The position numbers and the translations under genes are program-made. From Candidatus Poribacteria bacterium (GTDB lineage Bacteria; Poribacteria; WGA-4E; WGA-3G), in contig JAJEDB010000044.1 in assembly GCA_022821725.1 (NCBI GenBank), forward strand, positions 1 through 64,000: 64,000 nucleotides of DNA, written 5' to 3'. How positions within the stretch are numbered: position 1 is the first letter of the stretch; each line of letters starts with the position of its first letter. Below are positions 7,451-15,358 of the stretch, one piece after another. Under the pieces are notes generated by a model, which was not told the origin of the DNA, searched no databases, and worked only from the letters and a program-made list of their open reading frames with translations.

Positions 7451-8206
7451 ATGAACAGCGAAGAAAAATTTCAGGTAGACCTGCAAGGCTACCTCGTCAT
7501 AAAGAACGTCTTGACCGAAGACGAAGTCGCTGAGATGAATGAGATTATTGACAGGGAATCCGCCGATAACCTAAGAGGACACGGCGACAGAGTGTCAAGC
7601 CTTTGGGGGGAACCCTTTAAGAGCTTGATTGACCATCCGAAGATTCTTCCATATCTACTCGAATTATTAGGTCCGCATGTCCGTTTAGACCACGATTATG
7701 CCATCTTTATGGATGAAGGGCAAGAAGGCGGTAGATTGCACGGGGGTGAAGACGGTGGTGGTCCCGGAGGTCCCGAGGCGGATCACTGGTACAAATACCG
7801 CGATGGGGTTATGCGCAACGGGTTGTCCGTGATGACCTATAATCTGGCGGATGCCCCAGAAGGTGCAGGCGGATTCGCTTGTATCCCCGGCAGCCACAAG
7901 AGCAATTTCTTGCAGGACTTGCCGTCAGATGTGCGGCATTTCGAGCGCCCAGCACACTACGTTGTGCAACCGCCTGTCGAAGCGGGAGATGTATTGTTTT
8001 TCACCGAAGCGCTTGTTCACGGGACGATGACGTGGCGTGCAAAACATCAACGCCGCTCTCTGCTCTACAAATACAGTCCGGGACACTCGGCATGGTCGGG
8101 AGAATACCACGATCTCAGCAAATACGGCGAACTCACCGAGCAACAGAAACGGATGCTTCTGCCGCCATCCGTCGGTAGACGGCCCTATGTCGTAGACGAG
8201 AATTGA
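7451..8206 (+). CDS. PhyH-family Fe(II)/2-oxoglutarate enzyme with HGG motif (paralog 2)
   Basis: This 251-residue protein is closely similar to the preceding gene along its whole length (for example VRLDHDYAIFM, YRDGVMRNGLSVMTYNLADA, YKYSPGHSAWS), so the pair arose by tandem duplication. The proximal site is RLHGGEDGGG (His97, Gly99, Glu100). The distal His190 lies in EALVHGTMTW, with Arg201/202 in RRSLLYKY. Both copies keep HGGED, so the change is conserved rather than a random loss. The copies differ in the segment after the first helix (residues 35-50), which is nine residues longer here, a possible substrate-specificity loop. It is preceded by its own leader module, suggesting separate expression. 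Confidence 0.85.
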   Translation: MNSEEKFQVDLQGYLVIKNVLTEDEVAEMNEIIDRESADNLRGHGDRVSSLWGEPFKSLIDHPKILPYLLELLGPHVRLDHDYAIFMDEGQEGGRLHGGEDGGGPGGPEADHWYKYRDGVMRNGLSVMTYNLADAPEGAGGFACIPGSHKSNFLQDLPSDVRHFERPAHYVVQPPVEAGDVLFFTEALVHGTMTWRAKHQRRSLLYKYSPGHSAWSGEYHDLSKYGELTEQQKRMLLPPSVGRRPYVVDEN

Positions 8207-8260
8207 GACACGCCAGCCCCATAGCCACAGAACGGATTGCCTAAAATAAGGACAACACAA

Positions 8261-9427
8261 ATGCCAGACGTTCAACTCACTGGAAACCAGAGCGATTTCC
8301 TGAAAATTGTTGCTGCCGCGGCAGGACGCGGTGATCTTGAAACCGTCCGACAATTGGTCGATGACACTCCTGCTTGGATTCACACTGTCGGCTCGCACGG
8401 TCGGACGATGTTGTGGGAAGCGGCATACCGGGGTAAACTGGAGATGGTTCAATTTCTCCTTGAACGCGGTGCGGATATAAACGTGCCGGGTTGCTACCAT
8501 ATCCAGCACAGGATTGAGATAACTCCTTATTGCGTGGCACGGTATGAGGGACGCGATCTCGTAGCCGACTATCTACTTCAGCAGGGCGCGACCCTCGACA
8601 TCCATACCGCCGCCTATCTGAAAGATTACGATGCTGTCCGTTCGCACCTTGATAACGATCCAAACCTCGTCAATAGCGGATACCTTCAGGCAGTCATGTT
8701 ACCGGCAGGACAACCCCACACATTTGAACACCGCCACGCGACGTGGGCAACACCGCTCTGTTATGCCATCGTGGGCGGAAATCCCGCGATCGTTGAACTG
8801 CTCATCTCGCGAGGCGCGACAATCGAACCGCACAGCGAACGTTTCCTCGATTATGCCATGGCGTATGATCACGTGGAGATTACTAAGTTACTGCTCGAAA
8901 ACGGGGCGGATCCGAGCAAAGCCCCACGCATCTTGGACGATAACTCCGAAATGAGCGTGCTACTCAAGGCACATGGTGTCCCGCCTAAGGACATAAACGC
9001 AAAGAACCACATGGGCTGGCCCCCGCTCGTCTACGTCTGTCGCGGCGACAACGGTGAACATCCGGAGGAAGTTCAGCGACTCTTAGCACTCGGTGCCGAT
9101 ATTAATATTCAGAATTATAAAGGGAAAACGGGGTTACATTGTGCAGCGAAGGCCGGGTTTCTCAACGTCATTAATCTGCTCATCGAAAACGGTGCGACCG
9201 TTGATGCCGCCGACGACACTGGCGAAACTCCATTGTTCGAGGCGATCCGATCGACAATCAAGAGCGGTGAGAAACAGTGTGCAGCGTTGGAAGCACTGCT
9301 CATCAAAGGGGCAAACCCAAACGTCAAGAATCGGAAAGGGCAGACACCGCTGCACGTCGCGAAGCGGATGCGAAGGGCAGGCGCGGGTAGAATTGTTGAG
9401 TTGTTGCAATCATATTATGCTGTTTAG
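8261..9427 (+). CDS. Ankyrin-repeat protein
   Basis: The 388-residue product consists almost wholly of ankyrin repeats. About eight can be counted, for example GRTMLWEAAYRGKLEMVQFL, TPLCYAIVGGNPAIVELLI, GKTGLHCAAKAGFLNVINLL and GQTPLHVAKRM. There is no signal peptide or membrane segment, so it is predicted to be cytosolic unless exported by a leaderless route. The start at ATG 8261 is preferred over an in-frame TTG at 8237 because AAGGA lies about ten bases upstream. It follows the PhyH pair at a 54-bp distance and could be co-transcribed. Ankyrin proteins are abundant in sponge symbionts and can act on host cells, but nothing here shows export. Confidence 0.85.
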   Translation: MPDVQLTGNQSDFLKIVAAAAGRGDLETVRQLVDDTPAWIHTVGSHGRTMLWEAAYRGKLEMVQFLLERGADINVPGCYHIQHRIEITPYCVARYEGRDLVADYLLQQGATLDIHTAAYLKDYDAVRSHLDNDPNLVNSGYLQAVMLPAGQPHTFEHRHATWATPLCYAIVGGNPAIVELLISRGATIEPHSERFLDYAMAYDHVEITKLLLENGADPSKAPRILDDNSEMSVLLKAHGVPPKDINAKNHMGWPPLVYVCRGDNGEHPEEVQRLLALGADINIQNYKGKTGLHCAAKAGFLNVINLLIENGATVDAADDTGETPLFEAIRSTIKSGEKQCAALEALLIKGANPNVKNRKGQTPLHVAKRMRRAGAGRIVELLQSYYAV

Positions 9428-9582
9428 TTCGCGCGTAAACCTTAGAATTATAGGACGGACGCAATTTTCCCATAAAACGCTACATATTGTGCTATTGGCG
9501 AGGTTAGGAGGGAAATCCGCAGAAATACCCAAGCAAAAACCCTAAAATCTGTGAGTAGCAACTTGGGTTAAAATAAAAAAAC

Positions 9583-10383
9583 ATGATAACCATCACCCAC
9601 GACAAAATTCTTGGTTTCACACCACTTTGGGCACCTTACAACGGATTCTCGCTCCTGTTCGATAATCCTGACGGTGGTTTTTCTGGGCTAGACGACATTC
9701 TATATTTCGGTGATCCTCCGATGAAATTGGACAATGATTTGAAGGATCCACGCTTAGCACTCTATCAAAGGTTCGCTGATGCGCTTAACAGCATCGACAT
9801 CGAACCACTAACAAATACATATCTCTTCTGCCCACTCCCGCCCAGTACCTACCATGTTACCGTTTGGGACGGTTTAAACGATGGTAATTTTAATTTTGGC
9901 AACTTCTTGAATGAGAATTCTTCGGAAACGGAAAGGTGGGATAACTTTAGAAGTAACTTACATCGCAGCTTATCTGAAATTGATTTCATGAACTTAGAAT
10001 TTGGATCTCCATTAGTCCAAAATCAATGGAACATTACATTTGAGTTTGATACACTCTATAAATGGGGAAATTCAGCCATTGTGGCCTGTTTGAAACCATA
10101 CGATAGTAAATCTTGGCACATGCTAAAAGAGATCGAAAATCACCGCGAAGCTCTCTATGAAAATTTCCCTAAAAAAATAACATACTCTAAATATGTACCT
10201 CACGTCACACTCGGCTATTTCGCCAACAAAGAATTGGCACAACTCACGACACCACTCATTGCAGATTGGGTAAAAATCTTTGAAGATGCTACAAAGGGTC
10301 TTAGCATCACGTATAACAGTATAAGTCGTTACTACTTCATCGATATGATAACTTTCATTATCCCGGGTGGTAGGTTTGCTTAA
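9583..10383 (+). CDS. 2H phosphoesterase-superfamily protein (DUF1868-like)
   Basis: This 266-residue protein has two H-x-T motifs about 115 residues apart: YHVTVWDG (His91, Thr93) and PHVTLGYF (His207, Thr209). This arrangement defines the 2H phosphoesterases, whose two histidines line a symmetric active site for cyclic phosphodiester or 2'-5' linkages. The sequence around the first motif (CPLPPSTYHVTVWDG) resembles DUF1868 members. No signal peptide or partner gene is seen. Its A/T-richer codons differ from the neighbouring PhyH genes, and both flanks are repeats, so acquisition by transfer is possible. The natural substrate is unknown. Confidence 0.75.
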   Translation: MITITHDKILGFTPLWAPYNGFSLLFDNPDGGFSGLDDILYFGDPPMKLDNDLKDPRLALYQRFADALNSIDIEPLTNTYLFCPLPPSTYHVTVWDGLNDGNFNFGNFLNENSSETERWDNFRSNLHRSLSEIDFMNLEFGSPLVQNQWNITFEFDTLYKWGNSAIVACLKPYDSKSWHMLKEIENHREALYENFPKKITYSKYVPHVTLGYFANKELAQLTTPLIADWVKIFEDATKGLSITYNSISRYYFIDMITFIIPGGRFA

Positions 10384-10434
10384 ATAAATTTCATGAACTA
10401 AATTAACGCAAGCTGCCACCTTGTTATCAACATA

Positions 10435-10500
10435 GCACCCCTACGGGGTGCAAGGGATAAAAAAACGTTTTTCTATAGACATATCACCCCTATGGGGTGA
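10435..10500. repeat. Two short palindromes CACCCCTAYGGGGTG
   Basis: GCACCCCTACGGGGTGC (10435-10451) and TCACCCCTATGGGGTGA (10484-10500) are perfect palindromes separated by an A/T-rich spacer, downstream of the 2H phosphoesterase gene. Similar short palindromes occur as dispersed intergenic repeats in many bacteria. They could serve as an end-of-transcript hairpin pair. Confidence 0.55.
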
Positions 10501-10519
10501 GGAAAGCATTTGAAAACTT

Positions 10520-10634
10520 ATACCATTTCTAAGAGATTATATCGCATTGACAGATCATCTCAAAGACTGCACAGGCTAACAGCCTATGCTACAAAGAGCT
10601 CGTTTATTGAAGCATTTTCAATCAGAAATGGTAT
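10520..10634. repeat. MITE-like element, family C, copy 2
   Basis: The element is bounded by ATACCATTTCT and AGAAATGGTAT, the same perfect 11-bp terminal repeats as the copy at 4534. The first ~75 bp are nearly identical in both copies. The right third differs, here containing AGAGCTCGTTTATTGAAGC. It lies 30 bp upstream of the acetyltransferase gene. Confidence 0.8.
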
Positions 10635-10664
10635 TATTTATTGTAAAACTGACTGCTATAAACA

Positions 10665-11396
10665 ATGAAAACACCTCACACACGCGAAAAACTCACCCAA
10701 GACTTCACCGACCTCGGCATCCAAAAAGGAGATACACTCTTTATCCATTCATCTTTCAAGAGTCTCGGACCCGTCGAGGACGGCGCCAGCACGGTTATCG
10801 CTGCGTTAGAAACGGCAGTGGGAGCGGAGGGTCTGATTCTGATGCCGACTTTTAGTCTTTTACCGAGTCGGGAAGAACGCGTTGCGGCGTGGGATGTCAA
10901 CAAAACACCCTCTACGGTGGGCTGGCTGACAGAGTTTTTTCGGCAGATGTCCGATACCCATCGTTCCGACCATTATTCGCACGCCATTGCTGCCCGCGGG
11001 AGAGAGGCAAAAGCGTTCGTGTCCGATCACCGCCGGCGCGAAGGCTGTCAATCCCCGTGGGATCATTATCCGTGGGGCAAGACTTACGGCACGCATTCAC
11101 CGATGTTCCGTGCCTATAAGGCGAACGCCAAACTTCTCATGCTCGGTGTCGATTACGAGACCTCGACCTATATTCACCTCGTTGAGGTTGTCCACTGGAA
11201 CAAACGCCTCGCAGACGACCCAGAAGCGGAATATATCCGTCTGAAACGTCCAGAACTCGGTGAATACTGGGAGCGTCTCGGTCAGTTGAAACAAGGGAAG
11301 GTGGGAGATTCCGTATGTCGGTTGTTCCATATCGAAACGTATGTGGACTCCCTTTTGGCAGAGGTTGAGCGCAATCCTGAACCGTATGTCGTATGA
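10665..11396 (+). CDS. AAC(3)-family N-acetyltransferase
   Basis: This 243-residue protein has the conserved blocks of the antibiotic_NAT/AAC(3) family: FIHSSFKSLGPVEDGASTVI near the N-terminus, LILMPTFSLLP, STVGWLTEFFRQ, RSDHYSHAIAARG and YGTHSPMFR. The family transfers acetyl from acetyl-CoA to the 3-amino group of 2-deoxystreptamine aminoglycosides, but many chromosomal members act on other amines, for example in antibiotic biosynthesis (FrbF type). Resistance cannot be inferred from sequence alone. The TPR protein gene begins 11 bp downstream, so the two are probably co-transcribed. Confidence 0.85.
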   Translation: MKTPHTREKLTQDFTDLGIQKGDTLFIHSSFKSLGPVEDGASTVIAALETAVGAEGLILMPTFSLLPSREERVAAWDVNKTPSTVGWLTEFFRQMSDTHRSDHYSHAIAARGREAKAFVSDHRRREGCQSPWDHYPWGKTYGTHSPMFRAYKANAKLLMLGVDYETSTYIHLVEVVHWNKRLADDPEAEYIRLKRPELGEYWERLGQLKQGKVGDSVCRLFHIETYVDSLLAEVERNPEPYVV

Positions 11397-11407
11397 AGGA
11401 AAGATAG

Positions 11408-12997
11408 ATGAAAGGAATCTACGAGGTGCTGCTGTTGGTGTGCTGTGTCCTACTCTTCTGTAGCGAAGTAGGAAACCGCGTCGTGGCAGACGATTCCAAT
11501 CAGAAGGTGGATGCAGATGGAACCAGGCACAATGCACGCATGCCGAGTTGGGTGCCACAGCCGAGCGATATGGCACACGTCGAAGAACAGCGACTTTTGG
11601 CTGCCGTTAAAACCGCACAGACAGCATTGATTGAAGCCCCTAAAGAGGCAACGGCTTGGGGGCAGTTAGGCAATATCTATTTTGTTCACGGATGGGAGAC
11701 AGAAGCCGCCCAGTGTTACCGAAGTGCCGTTGAGATTGCACCCACCGAATTCCGCTGGTTATACTACCTCGGACTGATTACCTATAAAGTCAATCCCCAA
11801 GCCGCCGCCCAAACGCTTGCCGAAGCCATCAAACTCGACTCACACTACGCGCCCGCCCATATCTACCGCGCCGCCGCGCTCCGAAGCCTCGGAGATCTGA
11901 AGCAAGCGAAAGTGCACCTTGAAACCGCTAACGAATTGGATCCGCGGAATCCGTATGCGTCTTTATGGCTCGGTGAACTCGCACTTGCCGCCCAGCAGTT
12001 TGAAGTCGCTCAAAGCCACCTACAACGTGCCTTAAAACTGAATCCGGAACAGCGCGAAGTACACGCCGCACTGGCACAAGTTGCGAAGATCCTCGGAGAA
12101 ACGGATGCTGCCACCGAGCATGCGCACGCCTCACGGAAGCGAACAAAATACGCACAGATGCGCGATCCGTTGTGGTGGGATGTCCTGAAACTTGGCGTAA
12201 CGGCACAACGCTATGCCGAACGGGGAAACCGATACCTACAACAAGGGGACTTCAAACGTGCGGTCAGTGCGTTAGAGATAGCAGTAGCAGGGCTTAATAA
12301 AGACGCACATCTCTGGCTCAATTACGGAATTGCGCTTCTGCTCAACAAGCAGTATAGTGAAGCCATTGCTGTCTTAGAGAACACGCTGAGCGTTATTGGC
12401 GACATCGAGAACACCCCCCGGAACCCAACGGACATCCCTGCTTTAAAAGCCCAAAGCCACTACAATTTAGGAGTCGCCTATTATCATACGGGTAAAATCG
12501 CGAAAGCGATTACTGCCTATCAAACAGCGATCCAACTCGAACCGAATTTCGCTGACGCTTACGGTGGACTTGGCGTTATACACTGGCGAACTGGAGACCT
12601 TGATGCCGCGATTCGCCACTGCCAAAAAGCGATTAAGATTGCGCCTGCAAACATTGAGTTCCACCAAAACTTGACACAGATTTATTGGCAGAAGGGGATG
12701 CACGATAGAGCCGCAATCGGATACCGGATTATCCTCGAACTGAATCCGTCAGACGAAAACGCGTTGCATCACCTCGGCATAATTTTACTGTCAAAACAGG
12801 AATACGCTGAAGCCGTTTCTTGCTTTCAAAAAGTACTTCAACGCAATCCGGACAATGCGCTAACGCATGGGGCATTAGGCACTGCTTACTACAAACTTGG
12901 AGAGGAAAACCTCGCCATTCATGAATTCCAAGAGGTGCTACGCTTGGATCCGCAGAACCCAAATGCCCGCGAAATGCTTAAGCGACTCGGACGCTAA
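11408..12997 (+). CDS. Exported TPR-repeat protein
   Basis: This 529-residue protein has an N-terminal hydrophobic signal (IYEVLLLVCCVLLFCSEVGN) followed by tetratricopeptide repeats to the end. Examples are ATAWGQLGNIYFVHGWETEA, AQSHYNLGVAYYHTGKIAKA, ADAYGGLGVIHWRTGDLDAA and ALTHGALGTAYYKLGEENLA. At least nine units can be recognised in two blocks (residues ~75-235 and ~275-525). TPR arrays are protein-binding scaffolds. No enzymatic domain is present. The ribosome site GAAGGAAAGATAG precedes the ATG. The stop codon is two bases from a family A repeat. Confidence 0.85.
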   Translation: MKGIYEVLLLVCCVLLFCSEVGNRVVADDSNQKVDADGTRHNARMPSWVPQPSDMAHVEEQRLLAAVKTAQTALIEAPKEATAWGQLGNIYFVHGWETEAAQCYRSAVEIAPTEFRWLYYLGLITYKVNPQAAAQTLAEAIKLDSHYAPAHIYRAAALRSLGDLKQAKVHLETANELDPRNPYASLWLGELALAAQQFEVAQSHLQRALKLNPEQREVHAALAQVAKILGETDAATEHAHASRKRTKYAQMRDPLWWDVLKLGVTAQRYAERGNRYLQQGDFKRAVSALEIAVAGLNKDAHLWLNYGIALLLNKQYSEAIAVLENTLSVIGDIENTPRNPTDIPALKAQSHYNLGVAYYHTGKIAKAITAYQTAIQLEPNFADAYGGLGVIHWRTGDLDAAIRHCQKAIKIAPANIEFHQNLTQIYWQKGMHDRAAIGYRIILELNPSDENALHHLGIILLSKQEYAEAVSCFQKVLQRNPDNALTHGALGTAYYKLGEENLAIHEFQEVLRLDPQNPNAREMLKRLGR

Positions 12998-12998
12998 T

Positions 12999-13125
12999 TA
13001 TAGTAAGGTCGAAAAATAGTTGGGCACTCTTTAATACGACGGGCAATGAATTGCCCTACTACGAACGGGTGTTTGTTAAGAAATAGGGGTCCACTTAATT
13101 CCAAGTTCCACTATAAAAGGACTTA
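12999..13125. repeat. MITE-like element, family A, copy 3, with family-B-like core
   Basis: TATAGTAAGG begins two bases after the stop of the TPR gene, and the right end is CCACTATA at 13125. Unlike other A copies, its centre reads GGGCAATGAATTGCCC followed by TACTACGAAC, the palindrome and tail typical of family B. The copy therefore looks chimeric. Confidence 0.7.
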
Positions 13126-13127
13126 CG

Positions 13128-13270
13128 CAAATTAAGCCGAGATACCTACCTTGGGACAGCCCAAAGTTATCACTATGGGAGCGTGCGGTTAGATGAGGAT
13201 TAAAAAAATAATTCGGTAATTTATTGGGGCAGTCCGGTGCGGTTAGAAACCGCACCTACCGGGTCTGGCG
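13128..13270. repeat. Partial family B left end plus GGTTAGAAACC hairpin
   Basis: AGGACTTACGCAAA at 13128 starts like family B, but no GCGTAAGTCCT end follows. AATTCGGTAATTT near 13210 and a GGTGCGGTTAGAAACCGCACC hairpin near 13240-13262 resemble the degenerate element at 5188. The interval 12998-13361 holds these repeats and a terminator but no gene. Confidence 0.5.
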
Positions 13271-13297
13271 GTGCCTACCGGTGAAGTGGGTAGGTCA

Positions 13298-13331
13298 TAA
13301 AAAAAGAGGGCATCACGAGTGTGATGTCCTC
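13298..13331 (-). terminator. Rho-independent terminator of the LamG gene
   Basis: Read on the minus strand, GAGGACATCAC-ACTC-GTGATGCCCTC forms an 11-bp stem (one G-T pair) with a 4-nt loop and is followed directly by a run of seven T. It lies 30 bp after the stop of the minus-strand gene at 13362. Confidence 0.85.
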
Positions 13332-13361
13332 TCTTCGTTCCTCTGATTCTGGAGACGATAC

Positions 13362-14192
13362 CTACTGCCAATTGGGGACTCTTGGGTGCAACGCTTCAGG
13401 CACCTTAAGATATCCACCTTTTATCGCACCCCATCTCGTGGGTAACTTTCCTTCTGGCTCGACGGCATACACCCGATCCATTGCCTCCTGGATTTCACCT
13501 TGGGTCAGCGCGACGCTCCAGATAGCGACCTCATCAACGCGTCCAATGTAATGCTCGCGATTCCCTTCACTGTTACGTCCAATCGAGACAGGGACATCGT
13601 TTGTATCAATCTTGCCTTTGGCATCCCCATCCACTTCTACTTCACCATTATAGTAAAGTGCCATCCGGCTCCCATCGTAGGTGGCGGTTACATGCGTCCA
13701 CTTCTTCGGGGGCAAGTTTGAAGTCGTACCATCACCAATCCGCTTTTCTGTCCCCTTATCAACAGAGATAATAAAACCCGTTTTTCCATTATTACCGCCA
13801 AACTCATAGAACCCATAGACCATCCACGGTGCGGTATCGCCTGCCCACGTCTTCACAATAATACGGAACCACTCATTTGTGAATTCGGTTGGATACACCC
13901 AACACATCAAAGTGATTTCGTCTGTGATATCCAAAGAATCGGAATCTGGCACTTCAATCCAACCGCCGGCTTCGCCGCTCAATTCGACCGAATCGCCGTG
14001 TTTGCCCTTGGCGATCTTTCCTTTGTGAATAGTCGCATCATTCCCGTGTTTCGACTTATCTATGGCGGTATCCCCTTTTACTTCGTCGAAGGAAAGGTAG
14101 AGTGCCATATCGTCTTCTCGGACAGCCTCACTCATCGTGCTGAATGCGACAACGCATCCGAGTGTCAACAGAAATATAGCTAAAACCTTCAT
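13362..14192 (-). CDS. Secreted LamG/concanavalin A-like domain protein
   Basis: This 276-residue protein has a signal peptide (MKVLAIFLLTLGCVVAFSTMSEA) and a single LamG_3-type jelly-roll domain over residues ~28-240. Signature segments are LYLSFDEVKGDTAIDKSKHG, EITLMCWVYPTEF, WTHVTATYDGSRMALYYNGE and YIGRVDEVAIWSVAL. This domain binds carbohydrate or protein ligands outside the cell. A short tail follows (KGGYLKVPEALHPRVPNW). The ATG is preceded by AGGAGG in the leader. It stands as a single-gene unit with its own terminator. LamG proteins are typical of planctomycete and poribacterial genomes. Confidence 0.85.
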   Translation of the reverse strand: MKVLAIFLLTLGCVVAFSTMSEAVREDDMALYLSFDEVKGDTAIDKSKHGNDATIHKGKIAKGKHGDSVELSGEAGGWIEVPDSDSLDITDEITLMCWVYPTEFTNEWFRIIVKTWAGDTAPWMVYGFYEFGGNNGKTGFIISVDKGTEKRIGDGTTSNLPPKKWTHVTATYDGSRMALYYNGEVEVDGDAKGKIDTNDVPVSIGRNSEGNREHYIGRVDEVAIWSVALTQGEIQEAMDRVYAVEPEGKLPTRWGAIKGGYLKVPEALHPRVPNWQ

Positions 14193-14324
14193 GAAATTTA
14201 CCTCCTATAGGGGCGGGGTTACCCCGCCCGATGAAAATTCAGACGGTTTCTGCATACTACAGCATTTTTCGGGTAACGCCTCCATTTTAGCAAAGTTTCT
14301 ATATTTAGGCAAATTTTGTGAATA

Positions 14325-14501
14325 GGCGAGGTTAGGAAACCTCGCCAGCGGGAAGGAGCGTTTTGCTTTCTATTGGAATGTCTATTCATTTTTCGACTTT
14401 TTCGACTTTACTATAACTATAGGGCATCCTGTGCCGGTTCGGTTAGGAAACCGAACCTACCGGGGGCTGAAAGTGTCTCTTTATTTTTAGGATTCACTAT
14501 A
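14325..14501. repeat. Two adjoining family A elements, one overlapping the 3' end of the RDD gene
   Basis: The interval holds two hairpins of the GGTTAGGAAACC type (GGCGAGGTTAGGAAACCTCGCC near 14327, GGTTCGGTTAGGAAACCGAACC near 14437) and ACTATA ends at 14410-14415 and 14496-14501. The right end, read on the minus strand as TATAGTGAATCCTAA, is in frame with the RDD gene and supplies its last residues and stop codon. Confidence 0.7.
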
Positions 14502-15287
14502 ACTATCGGATTTCACTTCTTCAGTCGTCTCCGAGGTCTTTAGCCTGTAGACCTCCTCCAAAAACCTATCGTAGCCAATAAAGCCAGTCCCTCCCATCTT
14601 TTCAACGATAGGACTGGCAATGACGCGTGCGAGTTCCAATCGGCGGGGTCCGGGAAGCGTTGCCCGACGCGCAAGGTATTCACGTATCACCCCCATCTCC
14701 GTCTCTGTCACTAACGCGGGTTGTATCCACGCAGTATAGACAAATTCTCGTGATGGAATGCTGATGGGTGCGGTATCCGCGTGTGAGCCGGCACGGGTCG
14801 GTTTTAGTGCCGTCCGTGCTGTTTTAATGACGAGTGTCCCTGCAGCGAGGTCCCCCAATCGCTGGCACCTTCTGTTTATCACCATACACAGCAAACCTGT
14901 GGCATAAAAGAAAGGCAGAAAATCGACAATCCGTACCAGATTACGGATCGCAGCATCAGCAAGACCGATTGGATAGCCGCCCTCCTTGATAACCCGTAAA
15001 CCGAGGGCGCGTTTTCCAAGGGTCTGACCATTCGTCGTAACCTCGAAGGCTATATAGTAACCCCAGAACAGCGCGAAAACGATAACCCCGCCCAACGCGC
15101 CGAGCCAATTGCCCACAATAGCTCCAAGCTCAGAGATAAACCGCCTATTGACGTAATATCCGACAAGTGCGATCAGCGTAAGCAACACGGTATCAATGAG
15201 TGCCGCATAAAAACGGGAGCCGATACCTGCCTGCTGGAACTTTATATCAATCTGTTCCGGTGTTTCCACGGATACCTGTTCATTCAT
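14487..15287 (-). CDS. RDD-family membrane protein
   Basis: This 266-residue protein shows the RDD domain over residues ~15-155: GIGSRFYAALIDTVLLTLIA, an aromatic/glycine-rich second helix LGGVIVFALFWGYYIAFEVT, then GQTLGKRALGLRV and RLGDLAAGTLVI. The C-terminal ~100 residues are soluble. RDD proteins are found next to MoxR/DUF58/SpoIIM genes in many genomes, as here. The last residues (SYSES*) are encoded by the terminal repeat of a family A element, so the true C-terminus has been altered or replaced. The gene is divergent from the SpoIIM-like gene, with starts 72 bp apart, and so probably shares a control region with it. Confidence 0.85.
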   Translation of the reverse strand: MNEQVSVETPEQIDIKFQQAGIGSRFYAALIDTVLLTLIALVGYYVNRRFISELGAIVGNWLGALGGVIVFALFWGYYIAFEVTTNGQTLGKRALGLRVIKEGGYPIGLADAAIRNLVRIVDFLPFFYATGLLCMVINRRCQRLGDLAAGTLVIKTARTALKPTRAGSHADTAPISIPSREFVYTAWIQPALVTETEMGVIREYLARRATLPGPRRLELARVIASPIVEKMGGTGFIGYDRFLEEVYRLKTSETTEEVKSDSYSES

Positions 15288-15358
15288 TTGTAGAAGTCAG
15301 GGACCTTTCCCTGTAAAATAGGTTGATTTTCGGTACGAATCGGTGTTTAATTACAAAT

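Noticed and set aside
8277..8663. 128-codon minus-strand frame in the ankyrin gene
   Set aside because: Arg/Ser-rich antisense composition without a ribosome site; the ankyrin repeats define the real frame.
10665..11396. Calling the AAC(3)-family gene an aminoglycoside resistance gene
   Set aside because: The family includes many chromosomal enzymes with other substrates and nothing in the context indicates resistance.
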